Shown piece after piece: positions 31,729-40,509 of a stretch of 64,000 nt of DNA. A program made the position numbers and the translations under genes. The notes below the pieces were generated by a model, which was not told the DNA's origin, did no database searches, and saw only the letters and a program-made list of their open reading frames with translations. This stretch comes from Candidatus Fredericiella danica (GTDB lineage Bacteria > Chloroflexota > Anaerolineae > Caldilineales > Caldilineaceae), in assembly GCA_016713335.1 (NCBI GenBank), contig JADJPH010000004.1, forward strand, positions 62,001 through 126,000, read 5' to 3'. Within the stretch, counting starts at the first letter, position 1, and the number at the start of each line of letters is the position of its first letter.

Positions 31729-33235
31729 ATGACCAGCAATTCCGGGATTCAGTTTGGTTGGCGGTGGCTTGCGGCCGCATTGATCGCAGTGGTGCTTACT
31801 TCAGGACTCGTGTTGATGCCCCAGACGGCTGCTGCCGAGGGCGCGCCTGGACAGACGGCAAGCGTTGCGCCCCAGAGCCAAATCTTTAACGATGACCTGG
31901 TCGTTGAGGATGGCCAGGTACTTTCTGGTGATGTCGTTGTCTACTCGGGGGATGCCACTGTCAAGATGGGGGAAAGATCCTCGGAAATCTGACCGTCTAC
32001 AGCGGCGATATCGAGGTAGATGCGGGTGGCCTCATCGAGGGCAGCGTTACTTCCTGGAGTGGTGACCTACAGGTAGATGGTCGGGTTGGCGGTTCGGTCA
32101 CGATGATGAGTGGCGATGTCGAACTGGGTGACAGCGCTATGGTGGATGGTGACATCAGCGTGGTGAAGGGCAATATTCAGCAACGCGCCGGTGCTGCGGT
32201 GGGTGGCAGCCTGTTGCGCGGCCCACAACTGCAATTCTCGGCGCCCGCCCTGTTTGTAGGGGCGCCCAATGCGCCGGTTGCCCCTGTGGAGCCGGAGACA
32301 TGGGCTGAGCGATTGTTTGGCTTCATGGGCAAAGTGCTGTTGGCACTGGTCCTATTTGCGCTCATTGTTGGTGGCGCGGTTGCGGTGGCTGGGCTGCGCC
32401 CGCACTGGGTCGTATCCGTCCATGAGACGCTGCGCCAGCAAATCGCACTTAGTTTTGCGGTTGGTTTGATGGTGAATGTCCTCGCCTCAGCGTTTATCGG
32501 TCTTCTGTTCATCACCGTGTGTCTTCGTCCCCCTGGGCTGCTCCTTGGCCTCTTATTGGCGGGGGCCAACGTGGTTGGATTGGCGGCAGTTGGTCATGAG
32601 ATCGGCAACCGGCTTGCCCCAAAGATGGGCGGAACCTGGCATGAGTGGTCCCGGGTCGGGGTTGGCGCTGCGGTTCCAGTTGGCGTCATTATGCTGCTCT
32701 GGCTGTTCGGTTGGTGTTTCACCTTCTTTGCCTGGTTGGGGGCGCTGATTGTGGGTCGTTTGGTCTGGGGGCGATCATTGTGCGGATGCTGGGCCTTGGC
32801 AGCCGGGTGCAGAGCCAGCCGCCGGCGCCCATGACGCCGGAAGCGGTTGCACCTGCGTCAGCACCGGTTGATCCAGCGCCCGTGTCAACGCCGGATGAAC
32901 CAGCGCCTGCGTCTACTGCCCAGGCGGCTACCCCGTCCGGAAGCGAGACCACGCACACCGTCGAAGCGGTTGAGCCTGAGGTCGACGCCGAGCGCATGGC
33001 GGAGGCTGCAGCGCCTGTTGCAGGAAGTGACACGATTCCTGCCGCCGACTTCACACAGATCACGGGTATTGGTCCCAAGCTGAGCCAGAGACTGCTGGAT
33101 GCAGGCGTCCGCACCTATGCGGATCTGGGCGCGCACAGTGCGGCGGACGTCGCGCGGATTCTGGGTTGGACGGAAGATCGCGTGGTGCGGGTGCAGATTA
33201 TTGAGCAGGCACAGAGCCTTGCGGCTGGCGGATGA
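31729..33235 (+). CDS. bactofilin-like membrane protein with C-terminal helix-hairpin-helix domain (two frameshifts)
   Basis: A signal peptide (WRWLAAALIAVVLTSGLVLM) is followed by a beta-helical polymer-forming domain with short repeats (VVYSGD, LTVYSGDIEVDAGG, SWSGDLQVDGRVGGSV, MMSGDVELG). Three to four membrane helices come next, then a Pro/Ala-rich linker. The final domain (ITGIGPKLSQRLLDAGVRTYADL) is a DUF4332/HhH type. Frame losses near 31970 and 32757 are each one missing G in a G-run. It shares its last domain with the GvpC-like protein 3.7 kb away. It probably organises a membrane-attached scaffold and is co-expressed with the ECF sigma and anti-sigma genes. Confidence 0.75.
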
Positions 33236-33281
33236 TGCTCAGGCGCGGCGGGCTTCAATTAAGCCGGGCGTCTACTTCACG

Positions 33282-33320
33282 ATGCCCGGGACGTAGCACA
33301 TTGCGCCCCGGGCATATTTA
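33282..33320. terminator. bidirectional-type hairpin between convergent genes
   Basis: ATGCCCGGG (33282-33290) and CCCGGGCAT (33307-33315) pair perfectly, followed by ATTTAT. It separates the bactofilin-like gene from the convergent oxidoreductase gene. The T-run is poor, so termination is likely but not certain. Confidence 0.5.
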
Positions 33321-34331
33321 TGGGACGTCTAGCGTCATTGCTTGCGCGGCGGCAAGTCCAGAGAGCGCGGCCCCTTCGATGCGAGGTGCGCCAAAGGCAT
33401 CGCCGGCAAAGTAGAGGGACGGCACGCCCGTTGCCTGCAGAAAACGTTCGGCATGCAATTGGGTCGGCAAGGCATAGCGCCAGCGCTTCATCTGCCCGGC
33501 GACGATGTGCGCGGGCGGACGCATCCACTTACCCAGTTCAGCCGAAAAGAAGTCTAGCAACGTAGTTTCGTTGTCGTCGAAGTGTGCGCTGCTCCAAGTA
33601 GGAGATGCATGCATGGTGACGACGGTTGCCTCGGCTGAAATCCCCTTTGCCCGGTTGTCGGCAATCCAACTGATCGGCTCGTCAGGTCGCTGAATCGCGC
33701 CCGGGTGCGGCAATGCGGTGTCACTGTCCAGCAACAACATTGCACACAGGCAGGGAGCGTATTCGATCCGCACGAGCGCACGGCGTTGGCTCCGGGCGAG
33801 TTGAATCGCGGATGCGTCGAGGAGCGCCATCGATTGTGGCACGGGCGCCGTGAGCAGCATTTTGGTGGCATGGTATTCTTCGTTGCCGGCAGTTCTGGCC
33901 AACCATTCGCCACCAACGAGCCGGAGCGCGGTGATGCGCTGCTGGGTGACGAGTACGGCGCCCGCATCTTCCAGCTCTGCTCCCAGATGTTGGGCTAGTG
34001 TGCTCATCCCATCCCGTGACGCATAGCGCGGATTGCCTGCCGGCGGTGCTCCGCCAAGGCTGCCGTCACTCCAGCCGTGGGACCAGACATGGACCCAGCC
34101 GTTTTTGAGCCAGCGTTGGGCAATTGCCACAAACGCCGGCTCGCGCACGGTGAAGAACTGGGCGCCAGAGTCCGCACGGCCCTGGCCGACGTGGCGTGTT
34201 GCAAGGCGTCCCCCGGCAGTGCGACCTTTGTCAACCAGGGTGACGTGGTAACCCCTACTGGTGAGTTCGGCGGCAGCCACCAGACCGGAAATACCAGCCC
34301 CGACGACCAGGACATCCGTGAGGTGGGTCAC
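33318..34331 (-). CDS. renalase-like FAD-dependent amine/NAD(P)H oxidoreductase
   Basis: The GTG start at 34331 gives THLTDVLVVGAGISGLVAAA, the FAD-binding GxGxxG motif, and GGRLATRHVGQGRADSGAQFFTVR, which is characteristic of renalase-like FAD proteins. The C-terminal LYFAGDAFGAPRIEGAALSG closes the FAD site. The length of 337 residues is normal. The GTG overlaps the repaired TGA of the tocopherol-cyclase-like gene (GTGA), so the pair is translationally coupled. Bacterial renalases oxidise isomeric forms of NAD(P)H; other members may work in lipid or quinone metabolism, which the neighbour hints at. Confidence 0.82.
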   Translation of the reverse strand: MTHLTDVLVVGAGISGLVAAAELTSRGYHVTLVDKGRTAGGRLATRHVGQGRADSGAQFFTVREPAFVAIAQRWLKNGWVHVWSHGWSDGSLGGAPPAGNPRYASRDGMSTLAQHLGAELEDAGAVLVTQQRITALRLVGGEWLARTAGNEEYHATKMLLTAPVPQSMALLDASAIQLARSQRRALVRIEYAPCLCAMLLLDSDTALPHPGAIQRPDEPISWIADNRAKGISAEATVVTMHASPTWSSAHFDDNETTLLDFFSAELGKWMRPPAHIVAGQMKRWRYALPTQLHAERFLQATGVPSLYFAGDAFGAPRIEGAALSGLAAAQAMTLDVP

Positions 34332-35331
34332 CGCAAGATCTCCTCGATCCGTCCCCTACTTCCAGCCCTGCGTGTTTCCCGCTGGCGTGGAACAGCACAG
34401 TCTCGGCGCCTCCTACATCCACTGACAAGCGCACGTCGATCACGGCGGTGAGACTTTCATGGACGCGCTGCACCATCGCAGTGCGTTGCGGCGCGTGTAG
34501 CGGTTCAACACGCTGGTCGTCACGGTGGGCGACCAACTGCAAACGAGCAAGCACGCGTTTGCCGTTGATTGACAGAGGTCCGGTCACGTCCCAGACCACC
34601 CGATTCTCGGTTACTTCCAGTCGGACGGTTTTTGCCCCCGTGTAGGTGGCGAAGCGATAGAGCGTGCCATTGTGCCAGAGTCCGATAATAAAGCCGCGGA
34701 AGGCGGAGCCGAGCCAGGGAATTCGGGCGATCGAGGCAGTCAAGCAGGCGTGCGGTGTGTCAAAGTGGTTTGTCTGCATCCATACCCACGCGCCAGGAAA
34801 AGCTCTTCCCCAGTCCTTCTCGGTGTAACCGCGCCCGCCGTGAAAGTCCAGCGGAACGCCATCAACAACAATCAGACCGGTAACATCGTGATTCAGGCTG
34901 ACAATTCCATGATAGCACTCCATAAAGGGCGTAAATGCATACCAGTCCATGATGCCCGGTGACCGCCACGTGACTGGCCAGCGGGTCAGGTGATTGAAGC
35001 GCAAAAGGCCGACCAGGCGCGGGGAAGGACGATCCAATGTAAGTTCGATCTGGGAATTCGTGAAGCGGTTATTGCCGATCCGTATGTCAAACCGATTGCG
35101 CGCCGCCCAGAACTCCTGGAGCGGGAACCGATGATAGGTAGTCTCGCCCGTGTTTCCATTTAGGACCTGGATAAAGGCGTGTGAGTCAATGCCGTGCGCG
35201 CCGAGAAATACGCCCGGAATGATGGCAAGGCTCTGCTGCTGGTGCGCATCAACCAACTTGAAGTACCAGCCCTCGAAATAGCCTTCGGCTCGGTTGTGGC
35301 CGTGGTATGCATCTGGCCGCCATGTGTTCAT
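34328..35331 (-). CDS. tocopherol cyclase-like protein (one C-terminal frameshift)
   Basis: The protein opens with WRPDAYHGHNRAEGYFEGWYFKLVDA, the start of tocopherol cyclase-like (VTE1) proteins. It continues with HRFPLQEFWAARNRF, GIMDWYAFTPFMECYHGIVS, FHGGRGYTEKDWGRAFP and WVWMQTNHF, all conserved in this family. The ORF runs to 34255, but a single missing base near 34355 restores GRIEEILR and a stop at 34328, which fits the overlap with the next GTG. The length becomes about 334 residues. Plant VTE1 closes the chromanol ring; in bacteria without the pathway the substrate is unknown. GATAAT seven bases before the ATG and no ribosome site suggest a leaderless mRNA. Confidence 0.82.
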
Positions 35332-35571
35332 GGCTTACATTATCGGCACTGCTGGACCGGAACGCTAATGCGGGCAATGGTAGAAGAAAGGATTGTACAA
35401 TCAGTGTACCAAACGTGATCAGGTGGTGTCATGGTCCAGCTTGGCCCAACCCAGTAAAGGCGCGCTTTGATGGATGTTGTCTGTTATGCTACACTGGAAG
35501 CCCATCCAGCTGCGGACAAGCGAGCCTGGACCCGTATGACCTATCAGCGCACCGTAATGAAACTGAGTGCG

Positions 35572-36352
35572 ATGGAACACATTCTCATCGTCGATGACAA
35601 CCGTCCGTTTGTGCTGGCAATAAGCGAGAGTCTTCGCTTTCGCGGGTATCAGATCTCCAGTGCGAGCGACGGGATTGAGGCTCTTCGAGTTGTAGACGCA
35701 ATCTCACCCGATCTGGTGCTTCTCGACATCGAGATGCCCGGCATGGATGGGCTGCGCTTTTTGCCAGCAACTTCGCAGAAATCCACGCTTTGCCCAGGTT
35801 CCCGTGATTTTCATGTCGGTGCGTTCTGAACTTAAGGACAAGCTTGCCGCGTATGACGCTGGCGCTGACGATTATCTCGTCAAGCCCTTTGACATGCGCG
35901 AACTCGGGGCACGGCTGCAAGCTGTTTTGCGGCGTTCGGCCCGGCAGGCGGAAGCAGAGCGGTTGCGTGCTGCGCGAGCCGAGCCAGAAACGCCGACGCC
36001 ACCGGTGGAAGCGCCGGTGGCATCGGGCGTTCATGTCCTGACGCTCGGTTCCCTGCATTTGTACGTTGACGCGGCGCTGGTGGAGACAAGTCACAGTACG
36101 GCGCGCCTCACGCCGGCAGAGATGGATCTGCTAAAGTACCTGATGGCGCATCCAGATCAGATTCTGGCGAGCGAGCGGCTGCTTCAAGAAGTCTGGCTTT
36201 ATCCGCCTGGCACAGGCGATCCGGCCGTGGTGCGGTGGCACGTCAAGAATCTGCGCCGGAAGATCGAACTGAACCCAGAGACTCCGGTCTATCTGCGCAC
36301 AATCTCCCATCATGGTTACATGCTTGTAAGCGATTCGGCGTCTTCGCGCTGA
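35572..36352 (+). CDS. OmpR/PhoB-type response regulator (one frameshift)
   Basis: The receiver domain begins HILIVDDNRPFVLAISESLRF, with the phospho-acceptor in LVLLDIEMPGMDG and the Lys in DDYLVKPFDMREL. The winged-helix output domain holds LTPAEMDLLKYLMAHP, then WHVKNLRRKIELNP and ISHHGYMLV. One extra T in a T-run near 35763 breaks the frame; both parts are intact. The start at 35572 gives a normal N-terminus; 35557 is possible. No kinase gene is adjacent. It directly precedes gvpA, separated by palindromic CTTACG elements, so it is a good candidate regulator of the gas vesicle genes. Confidence 0.88.
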
Positions 36353-36356
36353 TTTC

Positions 36357-36387
36357 CTTACGTAAGCGTAAGATGATCTACTTACGC
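36357..36387. promoter_or_regulatory. CTTACG palindromes, candidate operator upstream of gvpA
   Basis: CTTACGTAAG (36357-36366) is a perfect 10-bp palindrome. The overlapping GCGTAAG (36366-36372) pairs with CTTACGC (36381-36387) across eight bases. This gives four related half-sites in 31 bases between an OmpR-type regulator gene and gvpA, about 55 bases before the likely gvpA -10 box. Confidence 0.5.
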
Positions 36388-36440
36388 AACCCACACATGA
36401 CTCACACGCTTTCCTAACGCATTCCCCGCCAAAACGCTGG

Positions 36441-36446
36441 TATACT
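36441..36446 (+). promoter_or_regulatory. -10 box for gvpA
   Basis: TATACT lies 100 bases before the gvpA start. No good -35 hexamer is seen at 17 bases, which fits a promoter that needs an activator bound upstream. Confidence 0.4.
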
Positions 36447-36545
36447 CTCTATCAGATGTCCGACGCAAGTCGACGCCAGGCATCAAAATCTCACACACAG
36501 GTACGTATTTTGAGTTTAACGTTAATGCCAACAGGAGGCACAACT

Positions 36546-36761
36546 ATGGCAGTCGAGAAGACCATTGGGTCAACCAGTCTGGCGGAAGTCATTGATCGCA
36601 TTCTGGATAAGGGTGTTGTCGTGGATGCATGGGTCCGTGTGTCGTTGGTCGGTATTGAGTTGCTGGCGATTGAGGCCCGTGTCGTGGTCGCTGGTGTTGA
36701 CACCTTCTTGAAGTATGCTGAGGCCGTTGGCCTGACCGCTGCTGCGGCGTCGCCTGCCTAA
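36546..36761 (+). CDS. gvpA: gas vesicle structural protein GvpA
   Basis: This 71-residue protein reads STSLAEVIDRILDKGVVVDA, then VSLVGIELLAIEARVVVAGV. This is the conserved alpha-beta-beta-alpha core of GvpA, whose copies form the ribbed, gas-permeable wall of the vesicle. The length and hydrophobic beta pair are typical, and the short Ala-rich tail (GLTAAAASPA) is as in many bacterial GvpA proteins. ACAGGAGG precedes the ATG. It is the first gene of the cluster, lies alone before a very strong terminator-like hairpin and is therefore probably the most abundant transcript. Confidence 0.97.
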   Translation: MAVEKTIGSTSLAEVIDRILDKGVVVDAWVRVSLVGIELLAIEARVVVAGVDTFLKYAEAVGLTAAAASPA

Positions 36762-36792
36762 GCCGACGTGATCTCAATCCATAGGCCGTAAG

Positions 36793-36859
36793 GGAGGGGA
36801 TGCAACGGTTGGATACCATGTATGCACCGGTATCTAACCGTGGCATCCCCTCCTTTTTT
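36793..36859 (+). terminator. strong hairpin with T-run after gvpA
   Basis: Nested arms from 36793 to 36853 (GGAGGGGATGC with GCATCCCCTCC, ACGGTT with AACCGT, GATACC with GGTATC) pair almost fully. TTTTTT follows. It lies between gvpA and the GvpC-like gene and should stop most transcripts while letting some read through. Confidence 0.88.
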
Positions 36860-36899
36860 GGTCAGTACGGTTCCCCTCATTTCATGAAAGGTGCAACCT

Positions 36900-38477
36900 A
36901 TGAGTCGAACAGATGAGATGCTTCGTCTGGCAGGCCAACTGCAGGCCGATCGCGAGGCCCGTCTCTCGGCGGTTGCCACGCTACAAGCTGATACAGCGGC
37001 TTTCCTCGGCGAGGCGGGCACCACGCAGGCAGCCATGTCGGATGCCTTGCGCAAAGAGATGGCGGCGGAACGAGCGATGCGATCCGAGACACGTGACCAG
37101 ATGAGCGAAGACACGGCGGCCTTCCGGGCCGATATTCGCACATCACACGCCATGATGTCGCAGCAGATGCATGAGCAACTTGCCAAGGGGCGATCCTCGA
37201 TTGCCCAGCAAGCGGCGCAGATGGCAGCGGATACAGCGGCGTTTCGGGCGCGCACGATTGCGGCGAACCGGGCAATGTCCAACCAGATGCGAAGTGCACT
37301 GGCGGAGAGCCGAGGGCAGTTGACCTCGACGGTGGATAGCATGGTCGCCGATATCGCGGGGTTCCGCGTCGAAGTGCAGGGAAAGAATGCGGAAATGGCC
37401 AAGCAACTCCGCGAGACGCTGGTAGCGGATCGCACGGGCCTTGGTGGCATGACGGCAGCTTTTCTTGAAAACCTTGACGATGCCCAGGCGCAGATGGCGT
37501 CTGTGCTACGTGCCGATCTGAACGAAGCGCGTGAACGGATGATGGCGTCGCGGCGGTCAATGGCCGCCCGTACGGCGGAATTCCGCTCCACGACCCGGCA
37601 AGCGAACGCACAGATGGCAGACTCGCTTCATGCATCACTGCAGGAAGGCCGGGTCGAGCTCATCGACATCGTTGGGGACATGGTCGCAGAGATCCAGGCT
37701 TTTATTGCTGGTGTCCATGCCGCCAACGAAGCCACGGCGGATGCCTTGAGACAAGACCTGGTGGCAGAGCGCGCCGGCCTGGCAGAAAAGACTGCCAGCT
37801 TCCGGAGCGATTTGCGCACTGATCGTGCAGCGATGGCCGACAAACTTCATCGCGATCTTGATCACGCCGAAGCTGACTTGATCAAGGCGAGAAGCGACAT
37901 GGCCGCTGAAGTTGCAGAATTCCGTGCCAATACACAGAAGGCCAACAGCGAGATGGCGGCCGGACTGTGGGCAAAGCTCAACGCGGATCGCGGGGCGCTA
38001 GCAGCGGAGATGGACGAGATGATCGCCTCCATCGATGCCGTCCTGGGTGAGATTCGCGCTGACAATGCTGGGGCGGCAGCTGCATGGCAGACTGTGAAAT
38101 CGACGCTGAAGCCGGAGAAATCGCGCCCAAAGGCGGCGCCAAAAGCGGAGAAATCCGTGTCTCAAGCTCCGAAAGCGACCGTGCAGCCGGAAAAATCCGA
38201 GCCTCAACCTGCGGCCCCCGCGATGGCTGAGCCCTCGAAGAAGGCGCCCGAAGCCAAACCCGCGGCGCCCCCCCCCCCGACTGAAGATGCGCTGGTGGAT
38301 ATCAAGGGCATTGGGCCGTCGACACAGGCCAAGCTATACGACGCCGGCATCAAGACGTATGCGCAACTTGCTGCTGCAGAACCGGAGGCGCTGCGCGAAA
38401 TTGTGGGTACCTTTGTGGCCCGCATGGCGCGCGTCGAAGAATGGATCGAAGAAGCTCGTCATCGCCTGACGAATTAG
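36900..38477 (+). CDS. gvpC: GvpC-like repeat protein with C-terminal helix-hairpin-helix domain
   Basis: The 525-residue product is almost all helix up to residue 390. Phe residues of an AAF-type motif recur at about 35, 75, 115, 155, 188, 228, 268, 301 and 341, giving repeats of mostly 40 and sometimes 33 residues. Each contains ANxxMAxxLR, an R/E-rich stretch and MxADxAAFR. Thirty-three-residue helical repeats are the hallmark of GvpC, which wraps and strengthens the vesicle shell, and the place right after gvpA fits. A Lys/Pro/Ala linker (about 405-460) leads to an HhH domain (IKGIGPSTQAKLYDAGIKTYAQL). I know of no such tail on standard GvpC. A terminator-like hairpin follows. Confidence 0.75.
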   Translation: MSRTDEMLRLAGQLQADREARLSAVATLQADTAAFLGEAGTTQAAMSDALRKEMAAERAMRSETRDQMSEDTAAFRADIRTSHAMMSQQMHEQLAKGRSSIAQQAAQMAADTAAFRARTIAANRAMSNQMRSALAESRGQLTSTVDSMVADIAGFRVEVQGKNAEMAKQLRETLVADRTGLGGMTAAFLENLDDAQAQMASVLRADLNEARERMMASRRSMAARTAEFRSTTRQANAQMADSLHASLQEGRVELIDIVGDMVAEIQAFIAGVHAANEATADALRQDLVAERAGLAEKTASFRSDLRTDRAAMADKLHRDLDHAEADLIKARSDMAAEVAEFRANTQKANSEMAAGLWAKLNADRGALAAEMDEMIASIDAVLGEIRADNAGAAAAWQTVKSTLKPEKSRPKAAPKAEKSVSQAPKATVQPEKSEPQPAAPAMAEPSKKAPEAKPAAPPPPTEDALVDIKGIGPSTQAKLYDAGIKTYAQLAAAEPEALREIVGTFVARMARVEEWIEEARHRLTN

Positions 38478-38494
38478 GCTTTACCAGCTCGCGG

Positions 38495-38539
38495 CCGGGA
38501 GGGAAGGCAACGACCCTCCCGGTGCTGCGGCACTTTTTT
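38495..38539 (+). terminator. hairpin and T-run after the GvpC-like gene
   Basis: CCGGGAGGG (38495-38503) and CCCTCCCGG (38514-38522) pair perfectly, and TTTTTT follows after ten bases (38533-38538). It may reduce transcription into the downstream assembly genes. Confidence 0.6.
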
Positions 38540-38642
38540 GGCGAAGGTCAGTCTGCTAGATGTGCTGCTATCGGTGATGCTACCCAAAGCATATGCCAAT
38601 TGTACGCAGCCAATAGCAATCTGCGTTCACCTGAAACAGATT

Positions 38643-39383
38643 ATGGTCTCACTCACTCGCAAGGTTCGATCCGCTGGCCGCAGTAGCGGTAGTGTGGAAA
38701 TTACGCTTCCCCCGGAGATGCAGGCGTTGGAGGGGATCGAGTGCCGGCTGATCCTACGGGACGGCGCACGGCCGGAGATCGTCATTCAGCCCGATGTCTC
38801 CATGGCAAGCTCTGTCTTCACTGATCTTTGGGAGCAGTTGCGCCAGGCCCTACAGCAAGTAGGCGAGATTGGCGCTTTTCGTCTTGCGGACTTTGATGTC
38901 TCGTTTTTGCCGCCACGCCACTGGAATGAAAGGCCGCCGCTGTCTTATCGTGATGCGCTTGCGCTGCACCGGTCCAAGCATGAAGCGGAACCCGCTGATC
39001 CAAGCGGACTCAGCTATGTCGTCACGTTCTTGGCCGTAGGCGCGGCACAGCGGCTTGGGCTCAAAGAGCGTTATGCCCTGGTCTTTGGCGTCATCGTGGG
39101 CTATTTGGTTTCAGGCATCTGTGCAGGCAACGGCACTGATTTTGAGCAAGACGTCGCCCTGCAATTGCTCAACGACCCTCGGGATCCGGACGCACCCGCA
39201 CTGGGTGCGCTCTTTAATACAAATCGATGGGCGGAGGCGCGGGAAGGATTCCGCCGGCTGTTTGAACAGGTGCAAGCGTGGCAGGAAAACCCCAGCCTGT
39301 ACGACGAGCACCGGCAACGCTGGTGGAACCAATTCAGTGCGCAACCCCGCGTCGACTCGCTCTGGGAGGATAGTAGCTTATGA
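38643..39383 (+). CDS. hypothetical protein of the gas vesicle cluster
   Basis: This 246-residue protein matches no family I recognise. The N-terminal 55 residues (LTRKVRSAGRSSGSVEITLP, then LEGIECRLILRDGARPEIVI) have the look of a swapped-hairpin AbrB-like fold. The centre contains one hydrophobic stretch (YALVFGVIVGYLVSGICAG, about 140-158) and the C-terminus is helical and rich in Trp and Arg. An upstream in-frame ATG at 38538 is less likely because it overlaps the terminator region. Its stop overlaps the gvpN start (ATGA), so it is tightly coupled to gvpN and probably belongs to vesicle assembly. Confidence 0.55.
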   Translation: MVSLTRKVRSAGRSSGSVEITLPPEMQALEGIECRLILRDGARPEIVIQPDVSMASSVFTDLWEQLRQALQQVGEIGAFRLADFDVSFLPPRHWNERPPLSYRDALALHRSKHEAEPADPSGLSYVVTFLAVGAAQRLGLKERYALVFGVIVGYLVSGICAGNGTDFEQDVALQLLNDPRDPDAPALGALFNTNRWAEAREGFRRLFEQVQAWQENPSLYDEHRQRWWNQFSAQPRVDSLWEDSSL

Positions 39384-40506
39384 GTGTAACAGAGAAAAAA
39401 ACCAACGAACCACACCGACGGCTCTGAATCTGCGGCCCAGCGACAAGTTTGTAGAGACGCCAAGCGTTGCCACGATTTCGGAACGCGCCCTGGCCTATGT
39501 GAGTGCAGGCTACGCCGTGCACTTCCGTGGCCCAGCCGGCGCTGGTAAGACGACGCTGGCGCTCCATGTTGCGGGCCAACTGGGGCGACCCGTCATGTTG
39601 ATTGCTGGTGATGATGAGTTTGGCACCTCTGACCTTACGGGTGGCCAGTTTGGTTACAGCTATCGAAGAACGGTCGACAACTTCATCCACACCGTGCGCA
39701 AGATGGAAGAGGACATGGTGCAGCGTTGGGTCGACCACCGGCTCTCGACGGCCTGTCGCGAGGGTTACACCCTGGTCTACGACGAGTTCACGCGCTCACG
39801 CCCTGAGGCAAACAACGTCTTGCTGTCTGTGCTTGAGGAACGCATCTTGATTCTGCCCAACTCGACCAACAGCGGCGGGTACATCAAGGTGCACCCGAAC
39901 TTTACGGCGCTATTCACGAGTAATCCGGAGGAATACGCCGGTGTGCATGCCAGCCAGGATGCACTGCTTGACCGGATGGTGACGATTGACCTCGACTTCT
40001 ACGACTATGATACCGAAGTTGGCGTTACGGCGGCCCGCTCCGGGTTGAGCCGCCAGGACGCGGCAAAGATCGTGGGGATTGTGCGTGACTTCCGGGCTTC
40101 GGGCGCCTACCAGCAACTGCCCACGCTGCGTGCGTGCATTATTCTGGGCAGGGTGCTCGCCAATCAGAATCAGCGTCCGACTGTTGACAATCCTTTCTTT
40201 CTCCAGGTCAGCCTCGACGTGCTCGGCGGCAAGGCGGCATACATCGCACCAAGCGACGAGCGCTTTGGGAAGAATCGCCGGCTGATTATGGATTTAATCC
40301 AACATAACTGCAGTGATGATCGTGTCGACTCGGCGCCCTACAGCGGGACGATGTTTGATGACATGGTCGAGGGTGAGCCGATTGTCAATGATCGGTTGCT
40401 GGTCGGGATTGGTCTCGATCCGTACGCCCCGCCAACGAACGGTGCGCAGCCGAGTGAAGGTGAATTCATGGGTGGCGCCGACGACCCTGAACGGGAGGAG
40501 GAGTAG
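39380..40506 (+). CDS. gvpN: gas vesicle AAA+ ATPase GvpN (one N-terminal frameshift)
   Basis: The ATG at 39380 overlaps the preceding stop. One base is missing from the A7 run near 39400; once repaired, the protein reads LNLRPSDKFVETPSVATISERALAY. Walker A (FRGPAGAGKTTLALHVA), Walker B (YTLVYDEFTRSRPEANN) and the sensor region (FTALFTSNPEEYAGVH) of the MoxR-related GvpN family follow. The length of about 375 residues includes an acidic tail (GGADDPEREEE). GvpN is a cytoplasmic ATPase needed for efficient enlargement of vesicles from small bicones. Upstream frames that extend this ORF to 39055 are spurious. Confidence 0.95.
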
Positions 40507-40509
40507 ACC

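Noticed and set aside
36758..37638. Long minus-strand frames opposite the GvpC-like gene
   Set aside because: They mirror the repeats of the real gene (Arg- and Ser-rich, repetitive) and have no start signals.
39055..39379. Upstream extension of gvpN to 39055
   Set aside because: This stretch overlaps the previous gene in another frame; the ATG at 39380 with the ATGA overlap and the GvpN homology start fit better.
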